NCBI GenBank assembly: GCA_030691925.1
Contig: JAUYDG010000077.1
Location: forward strand, 1 to 5,021
Reading direction: 5' to 3'
DNA: 5,021 nucleotides
From: Nanobdellota archaeon
GTDB lineage: Archaea; Nanobdellota; Nanobdellia; SCGC-AAA011-G17; VGLX01
Part shown: positions 1 through 4,710 of the stretch, in pieces
Numbering within the stretch: position 1 is the stretch's first letter
Layout: each line of letters begins with the position of its first letter
Translations under genes and position numbers: made by a program
The notes under the pieces: model-generated
The model's database searches: none
Seen by the model: only the letters and a program-made list of their open reading frames with translations
What the model was told of the DNA's origin: nothing

Positions 1-130
1 ACAAAACGTGAAAAACATAGCATACGACGTGCTAAGGCACAGGATACTGCTAAACTACGAAGGCGAGGCGGAAAACATAAAAACTGACGACATAATTTCT
101 GAAATCCTAGCCAAGGTCCCAGTACCATGA
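1..130 (+). CDS. MoxR-family AAA+ ATPase, C-terminal end only
   Basis: The window opens inside a gene read in the frame beginning at base 2. Its last 42 residues are visible and end with TGA at 128-130. The segment VLRHRILLNYEGEAE followed by an acidic stretch and a closing AKVPVP matches the lid/C-terminal end of MoxR ATPases, which typically read 'LRHRI.L.yeae' and end near 'il..vpvp'. MoxR proteins are AAA+ ATPases that work with VWA-domain partners as chaperones for protein maturation or metal insertion. The stop codon overlaps the start of the following DUF58 gene in an ATGA junction, so the two are very likely co-transcribed and translationally coupled. The Walker A and B motifs lie outside the window, so the assignment rests on the C-terminal pattern and on the DUF58 and BatA neighbours. 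Confidence 0.85.
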   Translation, partial: QNVKNIAYDVLRHRILLNYEGEAENIKTDDIISEILAKVPVP

Positions 131-1035
131 CAGAAAAAAGAAGGAAAAGAAAAATAAACGTAGATATCCCAGCATCGGTAAAAAAGCTTCGGGTAATCAT
201 CAACCTGCTGATGACAACAAAGTTCTTAGAAACCTACGTTTCAGTCTTCCGAGGCAAAGGCCTAGAATTCGACTCCTACAGGAGCTACACCCTAGACGAC
301 GACGCCAGCATGATAGACTGGAAAGCATCAGCAAGAGCAAAAGAGCTACTAGTAAGAAAATACGTAGAAGAAAGAAAACTAGAAGTGTTCTTCCTCATAG
401 ACGTGAGCAACAGCATGCTCTTCGGGTCAACAGAAAAACTAAAAAACGAATACGTAGCAGAAATGGTAATAGCGCTGGCAAGCGCAGTATTATCAGCAGG
501 AGACAAAGTAGGCTATGCGTTCTTCAATTCAGATGTCACAACAAAAGTACCCCCTTTAACCGGAAAAAAGCAGTTCTACAGGCTGGCAAAGGAGCTTACA
601 AACCCTGACACGTACGGCGGAGGCTTCGACCTCTACAACGCACTAAAATTCCCGCTAACATTCCTAAAACCAGGGGGAATAATATTCATAGTATCCGACT
701 TCATAGGCATGAAAGACGACACCTGGACTAAGCCACTAAAATGGCTAGCGACAAAACATGACGTCATCTGCCTGATGGTAAGAGACCCAAGGGACGAAAC
801 GCTCCCGAGGGACACAGGGCAGGTGCTGATATCAGACCCTTACTCACACAGAGAGGTATTAGTAGACTCAAAACTCGTAAGAGAATCATACCAGTCATAC
901 GTAGAAAAACAGGAAAAAGATCTGGAAAGAATATCCAAAGAATCAAGCGTAGACCTCATACGCTTACGAACAGACGAATCATTCGTAAAACCGATAATAG
1001 AGCTGTTCATGGCAAGGAAAAGAAGATGGAAATAA
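127..1035 (+). CDS. DUF58 family protein (VWA-like, MoxR partner)
   Basis: This 302-residue protein is of the usual DUF58 length. The family signature runs over residues 42-100: RGKGLEFDSYRSY, then DDDASMIDWKASAR, then a VRKYVEER stretch leading into a VWA-like metal site, IDVSNSM (D92, S94, S96) and FG. SDF at 190-192 supplies another expected acidic position. The place where VWA domains carry a metal-binding threonine reads GGGFDL, with Phe at 167, so the MIDAS looks incomplete. No signal peptide or membrane segment is apparent, so it is probably cytoplasmic, and its basic ends may contact membrane or nucleic acid. The ATG at 127 overlaps the upstream MoxR stop by four bases, and AAGGT at 113-117 gives a plausible ribosome binding site nine bases away. 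DUF58 proteins are presumed MoxR partners; the actual client is unknown. Confidence 0.93.
   Translation: MTEKRRKRKINVDIPASVKKLRVIINLLMTTKFLETYVSVFRGKGLEFDSYRSYTLDDDASMIDWKASARAKELLVRKYVEERKLEVFFLIDVSNSMLFGSTEKLKNEYVAEMVIALASAVLSAGDKVGYAFFNSDVTTKVPPLTGKKQFYRLAKELTNPDTYGGGFDLYNALKFPLTFLKPGGIIFIVSDFIGMKDDTWTKPLKWLATKHDVICLMVRDPRDETLPRDTGQVLISDPYSHREVLVDSKLVRESYQSYVEKQEKDLERISKESSVDLIRLRTDESFVKPIIELFMARKRRWK
1014..1018 (+). promoter_or_regulatory. Ribosome binding site for the BatA-like gene
   Basis: AAGGA lies inside the end of the DUF58 coding sequence, seven bases before the ATG at 1026. It supports that start, which overlaps the DUF58 gene by ten bases, and indicates that this gene is translated from an operon mRNA rather than a leaderless one. 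Confidence 0.55.
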
Positions 1036-1955
1036 TATTCAAAGACCCGCAATACCTATGGTTCCTGATAAGCATAATACTACTGATAGCCATACACTTC
1101 TACACACTAAAACACCAAAAAAGAAAAGCATTAAGGTTCGCCAATTTTGACGCGATAGCAAGGGTCACAGGAGAAGAGATCCTATCAAAAAACATAATGC
1201 TCCTGTTCATAAGAGTCGCAGCACTATTCTTCGTAACACTAGCACTAGCAGGAACAGTGATATGGTACTCCGGACAGACAAGCGAAGCAGGCTTCGTACT
1301 TGCAATAGACGCAAGCACGAGCATGTCAGCAACTGACTTCTCACCATCAAGAATAGAAGCCGCGAAAAGCAGCGCAGTAAAATTCGTAGAATTAGTAGGC
1401 ACCGACACAAAGGTAGGAGTGGTGTCATTCTCAGGAGCAAGCTTCATAGAACAAGACCTCAGCGAAGAGTACTCAAAAGTCAAAGAAGTCATAAGAGGTA
1501 TACAGATATCCAGCTACGGAGGAACAGACTTGGGAGAGGCTATAATAAGCGCAACAAACCTGCTGCTAAAAGAAACCAAGCCAAGGGTGCTAGTCCTGTT
1601 AACCGACGGGAGGAGCAACATCGGAGTGCCTGTAGAAGACGCCTTAAGCTACGCCAATGAAAACAAGGTAACTATACACACAATAGGGGTAGGAACACCA
1701 GAAGGCGGAACATTCGCAGGAGAAGCAATATCCCGGCTTGACGAAGAAAGCCTGAAGACCATAGCATTGAACACAGAAGGCAACTACTACTCAGCTTCTG
1801 ACGAAGAATCCTTGGAAAGGGCTTACCAGCAAATAGTAAGGCTCAACAAGCAAAGAGTCTCATTCAATGCTTCACCAGTCTTCACACTGCTAGCGCTGCT
1901 AGTCCTGTTCATAGAATGGGCCTTGATAAGCACAAAATATAGAATCCTTCCATAA
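1026..1955 (+). CDS. BatA-like membrane-anchored VWA domain protein
   Basis: This 309-residue protein has the layout of the BatA family. A BatA-type N-terminal region contains a membrane helix at about 11-28, a basic stretch (KHQKRK, 29-34) and a second helix at about 57-81. A VWA domain follows at about 88-275, and a final helix spans about 284-303. The metal-ion-dependent adhesion site is complete: DASTS (D95, S97, S99), T167 in GGTDLG and D194 in LLTDGRSN. By orientation the VWA domain should be held near the membrane between helices 2 and 3. It is the last gene of the MoxR-DUF58-BatA unit, overlapping DUF58 by ten bases. In this family such proteins are thought to work with the MoxR ATPase; the client is not evident here. 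The TAA stop abuts the stop of the convergent eS31 gene with no base between. Confidence 0.94.
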   Translation: MEIIFKDPQYLWFLISIILLIAIHFYTLKHQKRKALRFANFDAIARVTGEEILSKNIMLLFIRVAALFFVTLALAGTVIWYSGQTSEAGFVLAIDASTSMSATDFSPSRIEAAKSSAVKFVELVGTDTKVGVVSFSGASFIEQDLSEEYSKVKEVIRGIQISSYGGTDLGEAIISATNLLLKETKPRVLVLLTDGRSNIGVPVEDALSYANENKVTIHTIGVGTPEGGTFAGEAISRLDEESLKTIALNTEGNYYSASDEESLERAYQQIVRLNKQRVSFNASPVFTLLALLVLFIEWALISTKYRILP

Positions 1956-2144
1956 CTATTTTTTCTTATCTGTAAAAACAGTATACCCGCAGGCTCCGCA
2001 CGTCTGCCTATCCTTGTGCTGCGCTAGAAATGTACCAGGACCGCATCTAGGACAACTAGGCTTCCTCTCCAAGCTGCTTCCAGAAACCTTGTACTTGCTG
2101 TACCTCTTGCTCGGCTTCTTGTTCTTCACTTTCTTCTTCGGCAT
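1956..2144 (-). CDS. rps27ae: Small ribosomal subunit protein eS31 (S27ae)
   Basis: This 62-residue zinc-binding protein of the small ribosomal subunit is shared by archaea and eukaryotes; in eukaryotes it is made fused to ubiquitin. The start is lysine-rich (MPKKKVKNKK). A Cys4 zinc site is formed by C31 and C34 (CPRCGPG) and C49 and C52 (CGACGYT), with the family-typical FLAQHKDRQTCG between them. The length is normal for an archaeal stand-alone form. The ATG follows the eS24 stop directly (TAAATG on the minus strand) and has a strong ribosome binding site just upstream. It is the last gene of the Rpo7-Spt4-eS24-eS31 cluster. In several archaea kae1 follows here, but this unit stops against the convergent BatA gene. 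Confidence 0.97.
   Translation of the reverse strand: MPKKKVKNKKPSKRYSKYKVSGSSLERKPSCPRCGPGTFLAQHKDRQTCGACGYTVFTDKKK
1959..1964 (+). terminator. Oligo-T stretch, candidate intrinsic terminator of the MoxR-DUF58-BatA operon
   Basis: Six consecutive T residues begin four bases after the BatA TAA stop. Archaeal RNA polymerase can terminate at U-rich tracts without a hairpin, so this is a reasonable terminator for the + strand operon. On the opposite strand the same bases are two AAA lysine codons at the very end of eS31. The tract is short, so termination may be partial. Confidence 0.45.
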
Positions 2145-2459
2145 TTACTTCTCACCTTTCTTCTCTTTCGGCTTCTCAGCAACTGTTCCAGCTTTCTTTT
2201 CCTTCTTCTTAGGCTCAAACTTCTGAACGTCTTGGAGCGCATTGTAAACGTGAGCTATAACCTTGGCTTTAGAGCTGCCGAACGCAGGATAGATATGCTT
2301 TACGACTACTAGTTCCTCTTTAACCTTCTGGGCAGCGGCTATCGCCTTCCTGACTTCCTCTTTCGAAGGAGTCCTGCTGCCGGAATAATTAATCTCAAAA
2401 TCCAGCCTCTTCCTCGACATGAGAGGCGCATCAGTCTCGCTTATAATCTTGGCGTTCAT
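2145..2459 (-). CDS. rps24e: Small ribosomal subunit protein eS24 (S24e)
   Basis: This 104-residue protein of the 30S subunit is recognised by the family core: the NxLM-like APLMSRKR at 11-18, TPSKEEVRKAI at 30-40, then VVVKHIYPAFGSSKAKVIAHVY (51-72), closed by FEPKK. After the fold, about 20 residues of lysine/glutamate-rich tail extend from about 84, slightly beyond the usual archaeal length near 100. The ATG overlaps the Spt4 stop (ATGA). AAGGT lies only four bases before the ATG, closer than usual, so coupled re-initiation may set the start. A later Met14 would remove the first strand of the fold and is not favoured. It sits between Spt4 and eS31; the DUF359 kinase gene often found between Spt4 and eS24 in archaea is absent. 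Confidence 0.96.
   Translation of the reverse strand: MNAKIISETDAPLMSRKRLDFEINYSGSRTPSKEEVRKAIAAAQKVKEELVVVKHIYPAFGSSKAKVIAHVYNALQDVQKFEPKKKEKKAGTVAEKPKEKKGEK
2151..2157 (-). promoter_or_regulatory. Strong ribosome binding site for eS31, inside eS24
   Basis: Read on the minus strand this is AGGTGAG, complementary to the 3' end of archaeal 16S rRNA and six bases before the eS31 ATG. It is encoded by codons of the lysine-rich tail of eS24, so it supports translational coupling of the two ribosomal protein genes. Confidence 0.7.
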
Positions 2460-2641
2460 CTTACCTTAATCACATACTCCCCTTTAACCTTAGCATTAAT
2501 CTTCTTAGCAATATCAGACTTGTTAGCATCAATTACGTTTATCCTTCCCTGCCAACTCTCAGAAAACTGGTTACCATGGCACATAGGGCACTCGCCGCCT
2601 TTCACAAAAACCTTGCATTTCTTGCAGACTTTCCTTCCCAT
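2456..2641 (-). CDS. spt4: Transcription elongation factor Spt4 (RpoE'')
   Basis: This 61-residue protein is the normal archaeal Spt4 size. A Cys4 zinc ribbon opens it (C6, C9, C18, C21 in CKKC and CPMC). The conserved ESWQG (28-32), NVIDANKSDIAKK (35-47) and GEYVIKV (54-60) complete the fold that pairs with the NGN domain of Spt5. The Spt4-Spt5 complex binds the RNA polymerase clamp and raises processivity; the Spt5 gene is not in this window. The start overlaps the Rpo7 stop by one base (TAATG on the minus strand), which suggests stop-restart coupling. The stop overlaps the eS24 start by four bases. Its place directly after the Rpo7 gene is a widely conserved archaeal arrangement and supports the call. 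Confidence 0.96.
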   Translation of the reverse strand: MGRKVCKKCKVFVKGGECPMCHGNQFSESWQGRINVIDANKSDIAKKINAKVKGEYVIKVR

Positions 2642-3225
2642 TATTTAGCCCCCTTCTCCTTCTTGCTAGGCTTAACAGGCTTTGACTTCTTCTTCAAGTC
2701 TTCCTCAACCCACTTAAGATTGCCGAGCATAGGCTGCCTCATAGTAAGCCCTATCTTCGGGCTAAACGCCTCTTTGAAGCTTATGGCAATTATCCTCGCC
2801 CTGCAAGTATCACCAACCTTCAAAACCTTCTTACTCTCCTTCCCTGTCAAAACATTAGACTTGCTGAAATTGACAAAATCATCCATCGTCTGAGAAACAT
2901 GAATCATCCCATCAATAGCCCCTATATCGATAAAGGCACCGAAATCCGTTATGTCAGTTATCTTGCCCAAGACAACTTCCTGAAGCTCTGGCTTAAAGGC
3001 CAACACCTTGAAGGTAGTATCGTAATAAGCAGCGCCGTCACCAGGGATTATAACGCCATCGCCTATAGAAAGGACTTCAGAAACACCGATGACTATCCCC
3101 ATATCCTTAGACACGAAGCCATCAAACTGCTCGTTGAGCTTCTTCAGCACCGCGTCTTTCGTTTCTTCTGCAAAAGAAGACGGCGGCACCCTTATATGGC
3201 CCCTTACTTCCATTTCGTAAAACAT
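2641..3225 (-). CDS. rpo7: DNA-directed RNA polymerase stalk subunit Rpo7 (RpoE')
   Basis: This 194-residue protein is the archaeal counterpart of eukaryotic Rpb7. The tip domain covers about 1-80 and shows the family's VRGHIRVPPSSF (7-18) and VIIPGDGAAYYDTTFKVLAF (58-77). An S1/OB RNA-binding domain follows at about 82-165: GKITDITDFGAFIDIGAIDG (87-106), MIHVSQTMDD, and IGLTMRQPMLGNLKW (158-172). The last ~18 residues form a lysine-rich tail that ends KKEKGAK. With Rpo4 it forms the stalk that contacts exiting RNA and helps open-complex formation. The Rpo4 gene lies about 1.1 kb away on the other strand. The start at 3225 has a BRE/TATA element 26 bases upstream, which implies a leader of only a few bases. 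No downstream Met would preserve the tip domain. Confidence 0.97.
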   Translation of the reverse strand: MFYEMEVRGHIRVPPSSFAEETKDAVLKKLNEQFDGFVSKDMGIVIGVSEVLSIGDGVIIPGDGAAYYDTTFKVLAFKPELQEVVLGKITDITDFGAFIDIGAIDGMIHVSQTMDDFVNFSKSNVLTGKESKKVLKVGDTCRARIIAISFKEAFSPKIGLTMRQPMLGNLKWVEEDLKKKSKPVKPSKKEKGAK

Positions 3226-3250
3226 TTTAGTTCCTTAAGCTGTAAAGCCA

Positions 3251-3264
3251 TTTTTAAAACTTTC
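3251..3264 (-). promoter_or_regulatory. BRE/TATA promoter of the Rpo7-Spt4-eS24-eS31 operon
   Basis: On the minus strand GAAAG (3264-3260) is followed by TTTTAAAA (3259-3252). The TATA-like box ends 26 bases before the Rpo7 ATG. Archaeal transcription starts roughly 24-27 bases after the box centre, so the mRNA should begin within about 4-7 bases of the start codon. The element occupies most of the 47-bp gap behind the PIN gene, so the cluster can be transcribed separately as well as by read-through. Confidence 0.7.
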
Positions 3265-3272
3265 GATTTCTC

Positions 3273-3647
3273 TCAAGCATTCTCGAAAATGAGGTACTTC
3301 TTCTGTTTTATCGTGATTATCAAAGTATTTATCCTTTTTTTCAGCTCCCTATCCTGGGTGGCTATTACAGTATCCTTATCCGCCAGCCTTACTAGCAGGT
3401 CATCAGCATAACCATCTCCCGCACTTATAATATCCGCCCTGCCCTTTATTATTTCCAGGACCAACCTGGCAGCGGCCTTGTCCTTTTTGCCTGGCGTGGA
3501 GACTATGCTGTTAAGCTCATCAACAGTCTTGTCCAAGATGCAGACTGTAAAAGGGAAGTTGCAGATCCTTTTAAGCTCTGAGAACACGTCGATATGGAAC
3601 TGGCTGATAGCCAACAAGAAATTGGTATCAAGTATTACGCGCTTCAT
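3273..3647 (-). CDS. PIN-domain nuclease, Fcf1/VapC9-like
   Basis: This 124-residue protein is a complete single PIN domain. Candidate metal-binding acids are D7 in ILDTNFLL, E44 in TVDELNS, D82/D83 in YADDLLVRLA and D99 in ATQDREL, the usual order for an active PIN ribonuclease. The closing KKYLIF fits the end of archaeal Fcf1/Utp24-like (COG1412) members. It sits directly upstream of Rpo7, a position this family occupies in many archaea, so a housekeeping role in RNA processing, for example of rRNA, is more likely than a mobile toxin. No antitoxin gene accompanies it. Its own TATA box lies 23 bases before the ATG, which predicts an essentially leaderless mRNA. The substrate is unknown and the rRNA role is inference. 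Confidence 0.9.
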   Translation of the reverse strand: MKRVILDTNFLLAISQFHIDVFSELKRICNFPFTVCILDKTVDELNSIVSTPGKKDKAAARLVLEIIKGRADIISAGDGYADDLLVRLADKDTVIATQDRELKKRINTLIITIKQKKYLIFENA

Positions 3648-3670
3648 AAAGGAAAAAGGCGCAACAAGAG

Positions 3671-3685
3671 TTATAAAACTTTCCC
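3671..3685 (-). promoter_or_regulatory. BRE/TATA promoter of the PIN-domain gene
   Basis: On the minus strand GGGAAAG (3685-3679) precedes TTTTATAA (3678-3671). The box ends 23 bases before the ATG at 3647, placing the predicted transcription start at or next to the start codon. It faces away from the + strand promoter at 3693-3705 in the same intergenic region. Confidence 0.7.
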
Positions 3686-3701
3686 AAAAACAGAAAAGTT
3701 T
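3676..3701. repeat. Inverted repeat formed by the two divergent promoter cores
   Basis: AAACTTT at 3676-3682 and AAAGTTT at 3695-3701 are exact reverse complements separated by 12 bases. Each arm spans the BRE-to-TATA junction of one divergent promoter, so the symmetry comes from back-to-back promoters rather than from an obvious separate operator. TBP/TFB bound on one side would sit close to the other. Confidence 0.6.
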
Positions 3702-3705
3702 AAAA
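3693..3705 (+). promoter_or_regulatory. BRE/TATA promoter of the HPF-like gene
   Basis: GAAAAG (3693-3698) is followed by TTTAAAA (3699-3705). The box ends 26 bases before the ATG at 3732, which predicts a leader of only a few bases. It also helps decide the start: a longer reading frame begins upstream at 3594, but this promoter would lie inside it. Confidence 0.7.
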
Positions 3706-3731
3706 CCCCCTATTCTACTTATCTTTACAAC

Positions 3732-4022
3732 ATGAAACTCGGCGGAAACATAGAGCTAGAAGGATTCGACAGCACAGAGCCAGCACAGCTGGTGGTAATA
3801 AAGAAAATCGTAGGAAGCAATGCCAAGAAAATAGCGGAAGGCATAGGCGCTTTCGAAAACCTGACTATAACCCTAGAGGAAAAAACAGGAGACGAAGTGA
3901 AGCTCAGCGGAAAAATAACGATGAACGGCGCAACACACGAGGCAAGAGCGAGCGACAAAAACCTTTTCTTCGCACTAAACACAGTGCTCAGCGAATTAAC
4001 GGCAAAAATCAAACAACTTTAA
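3732..4022 (+). CDS. Small protein resembling S30AE/HPF ribosome hibernation factors
   Basis: This 96-residue acidic/basic protein has a predicted beta-alpha-beta-beta-beta-alpha order: strand NIELEGF (6-12), helix about 17-37, strands at about 43-50, 54-64 and 67-73, and a C-terminal helix 75-95. This is the layout of the S30AE (HPF/RaiA) domain. The C-terminal part also matches the family pattern of an Asp/Asn, hydrophobic, aromatic, x, Ala, Ile/Leu, Asp/Asn run: NLFFALN at 77-83, followed by a helix ending in Lys. HPF proteins bind the 30S decoding region and silence or dimerise ribosomes. The gene stands first in a unit with eL21 and Rpo4, which fits a ribosome-linked role. The same frame is open back to 3594, but that extension overlaps the PIN gene and contains the promoter. 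The coding call is firm; the HPF assignment rests on fold pattern only. Confidence 0.85.
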   Translation: MKLGGNIELEGFDSTEPAQLVVIKKIVGSNAKKIAEGIGAFENLTITLEEKTGDEVKLSGKITMNGATHEARASDKNLFFALNTVLSELTAKIKQL

Positions 4023-4023
4023 C

Positions 4024-4037
4024 AAAAAGTTTATAAA
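4024..4037 (+). promoter_or_regulatory. BRE/TATA promoter of the eL21-Rpo4-DUF655 unit
   Basis: AAAAAG (4024-4029) is followed by TTTATAAA (4030-4037), a near-ideal archaeal TATA box, two bases after the stop of the HPF-like gene. It ends 24 bases before the eL21 ATG, which predicts a leaderless or nearly leaderless mRNA. Read-through from the upstream gene remains possible because no oligo-T terminator separates them. Confidence 0.78.
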
Positions 4038-4061
4038 CAGAAGATTCTTTGAAATGTTAAA

Positions 4062-4352
4062 ATGGCACAAAGAATAGGCGGATTCAGGCGTAAAACTAGG
4101 AGCAAGCTGAAAAAATCCCCAAAAGACAAGGGAAAAATCAGCATAAGGAACTACTTCCAGCAGTTCAAGATAGGCGAAAGAGTGCTGCTCAGCGCAGAGC
4201 CAGCAGTACAGCAAGGAATGTACTTCCCAAGATTCCACTCAAAAACAGGCGTCATAAAAAACAAAAAAGGATCATGCTATGAAGTAATGATAAAAGACGG
4301 CGGAAAAGAAAAGACACTGATAGTGCACCCCGTCCACCTAAAAAAGGCATAA
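4062..4352 (+). CDS. rpl21e: Large ribosomal subunit protein eL21 (L21e)
   Basis: This 96-residue 50S protein has the normal archaeal length and all family landmarks. The basic start GGFRRKTRSKLKK (6-18) leads to GKISIRNYFQQFKIGERVLL (24-43). The SH3-like core then contains AEPAVQQGMYFPRFHSKTG (45-63), a KNKKGSCYEVMIKDGGK stretch and VHPVHLKK at the end. It is shared by archaea and eukaryotes and absent from bacteria. The start has no ribosome binding site but a TATA box 24 bases upstream, as expected for a leaderless message. It heads the order eL21-Rpo4-DUF655, which is conserved in many archaea, and its stop is five A residues from the Rpo4 start. Confidence 0.97.
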   Translation: MAQRIGGFRRKTRSKLKKSPKDKGKISIRNYFQQFKIGERVLLSAEPAVQQGMYFPRFHSKTGVIKNKKGSCYEVMIKDGGKEKTLIVHPVHLKKA

Positions 4353-4357
4353 AAAAA

Positions 4358-4696
4358 ATGACAAACCTCAAAGTACTCAACGAAACACCAATAAGCGAGG
4401 TAGACCTGAAAGAGAAACTGGAAGCCATAAAAAAAAGGGACAAAGAGCTGACGAAAAAGGCAACCAAGACCGTAGAATACCTCAACACCTTCGTAAGCCT
4501 AAAGCACAAAGACGCAGAAGACATCAAAAAAAGAATACTAAACCTTAACATCCCGAGGCTGAAAGACAGGCACATAGCAAAAATACTGGACATAATGCCC
4601 CAAGAGATAGAAAGCCTAAAAATGCTATTCACAGGAGAAAACATAACAATCAAACAAGAAGACCTGGCAAAGATACTGGAAGAGCTTCAAAAATAA
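4358..4696 (+). CDS. rpo4: DNA-directed RNA polymerase stalk subunit Rpo4 (RpoF)
   Basis: This 112-residue, mostly helical, lysine-rich protein matches archaeal Rpo4 (eukaryotic Rpb4/RPC9). Visible landmarks are NETPISEVDLKEKLEAI (8-24), a coiled central region with YLNTF (41-45), the helix with IAKILDIMPQEIESLKML (73-90), and the closing ITIKQEDLAKILEEL (96-110), equivalent to the family's 'e.l..il' end. It pairs with Rpo7 to make the polymerase stalk. Only five A residues separate it from eL21, and its start lies in a run of eight A (TAAAAAAAATG). AAGG at 4344-4347, ten bases upstream, is a weak possible ribosome binding site, so translation may depend on coupling. The family has low sequence conservation, but the position between eL21 and DUF655 strongly supports the call. 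Confidence 0.93.
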   Translation: MTNLKVLNETPISEVDLKEKLEAIKKRDKELTKKATKTVEYLNTFVSLKHKDAEDIKKRILNLNIPRLKDRHIAKILDIMPQEIESLKMLFTGENITIKQEDLAKILEELQK

Positions 4697-4710
4697 AATG
4701 CTTATTAAAA

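Noticed and set aside
1100..1492. A 130-residue open frame on the minus strand inside the BatA gene, and similar antisense frames throughout the window
   Set aside because: They lie wholly within well-supported genes on the other strand, show no domain pattern or start signals, and are explained by the A/C-rich third positions of the real genes, which remove stops on the opposite strand.
3273..3647. PIN gene as the toxin of a VapBC toxin-antitoxin pair
   Set aside because: No small antitoxin gene lies on either side, and the gene sits in a conserved housekeeping context upstream of Rpo7.
3594..3731. A 46-residue N-terminal extension of the HPF-like protein, starting at an in-frame ATG at 3594
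   Set aside because: It overlaps the start of the PIN gene on the other strand and would contain both divergent promoters. The extension is Lys/Tyr-rich with no family resemblance, and the ATG at 3732 has a well-placed TATA box.
3648..3731. A hairpin RNA or operator at the inverted repeat in the divergent region
   Set aside because: Both arms coincide with the BRE/TATA elements of the two promoters, which explains the symmetry. The arms are only seven bases long, and no second copy outside the promoters was seen.
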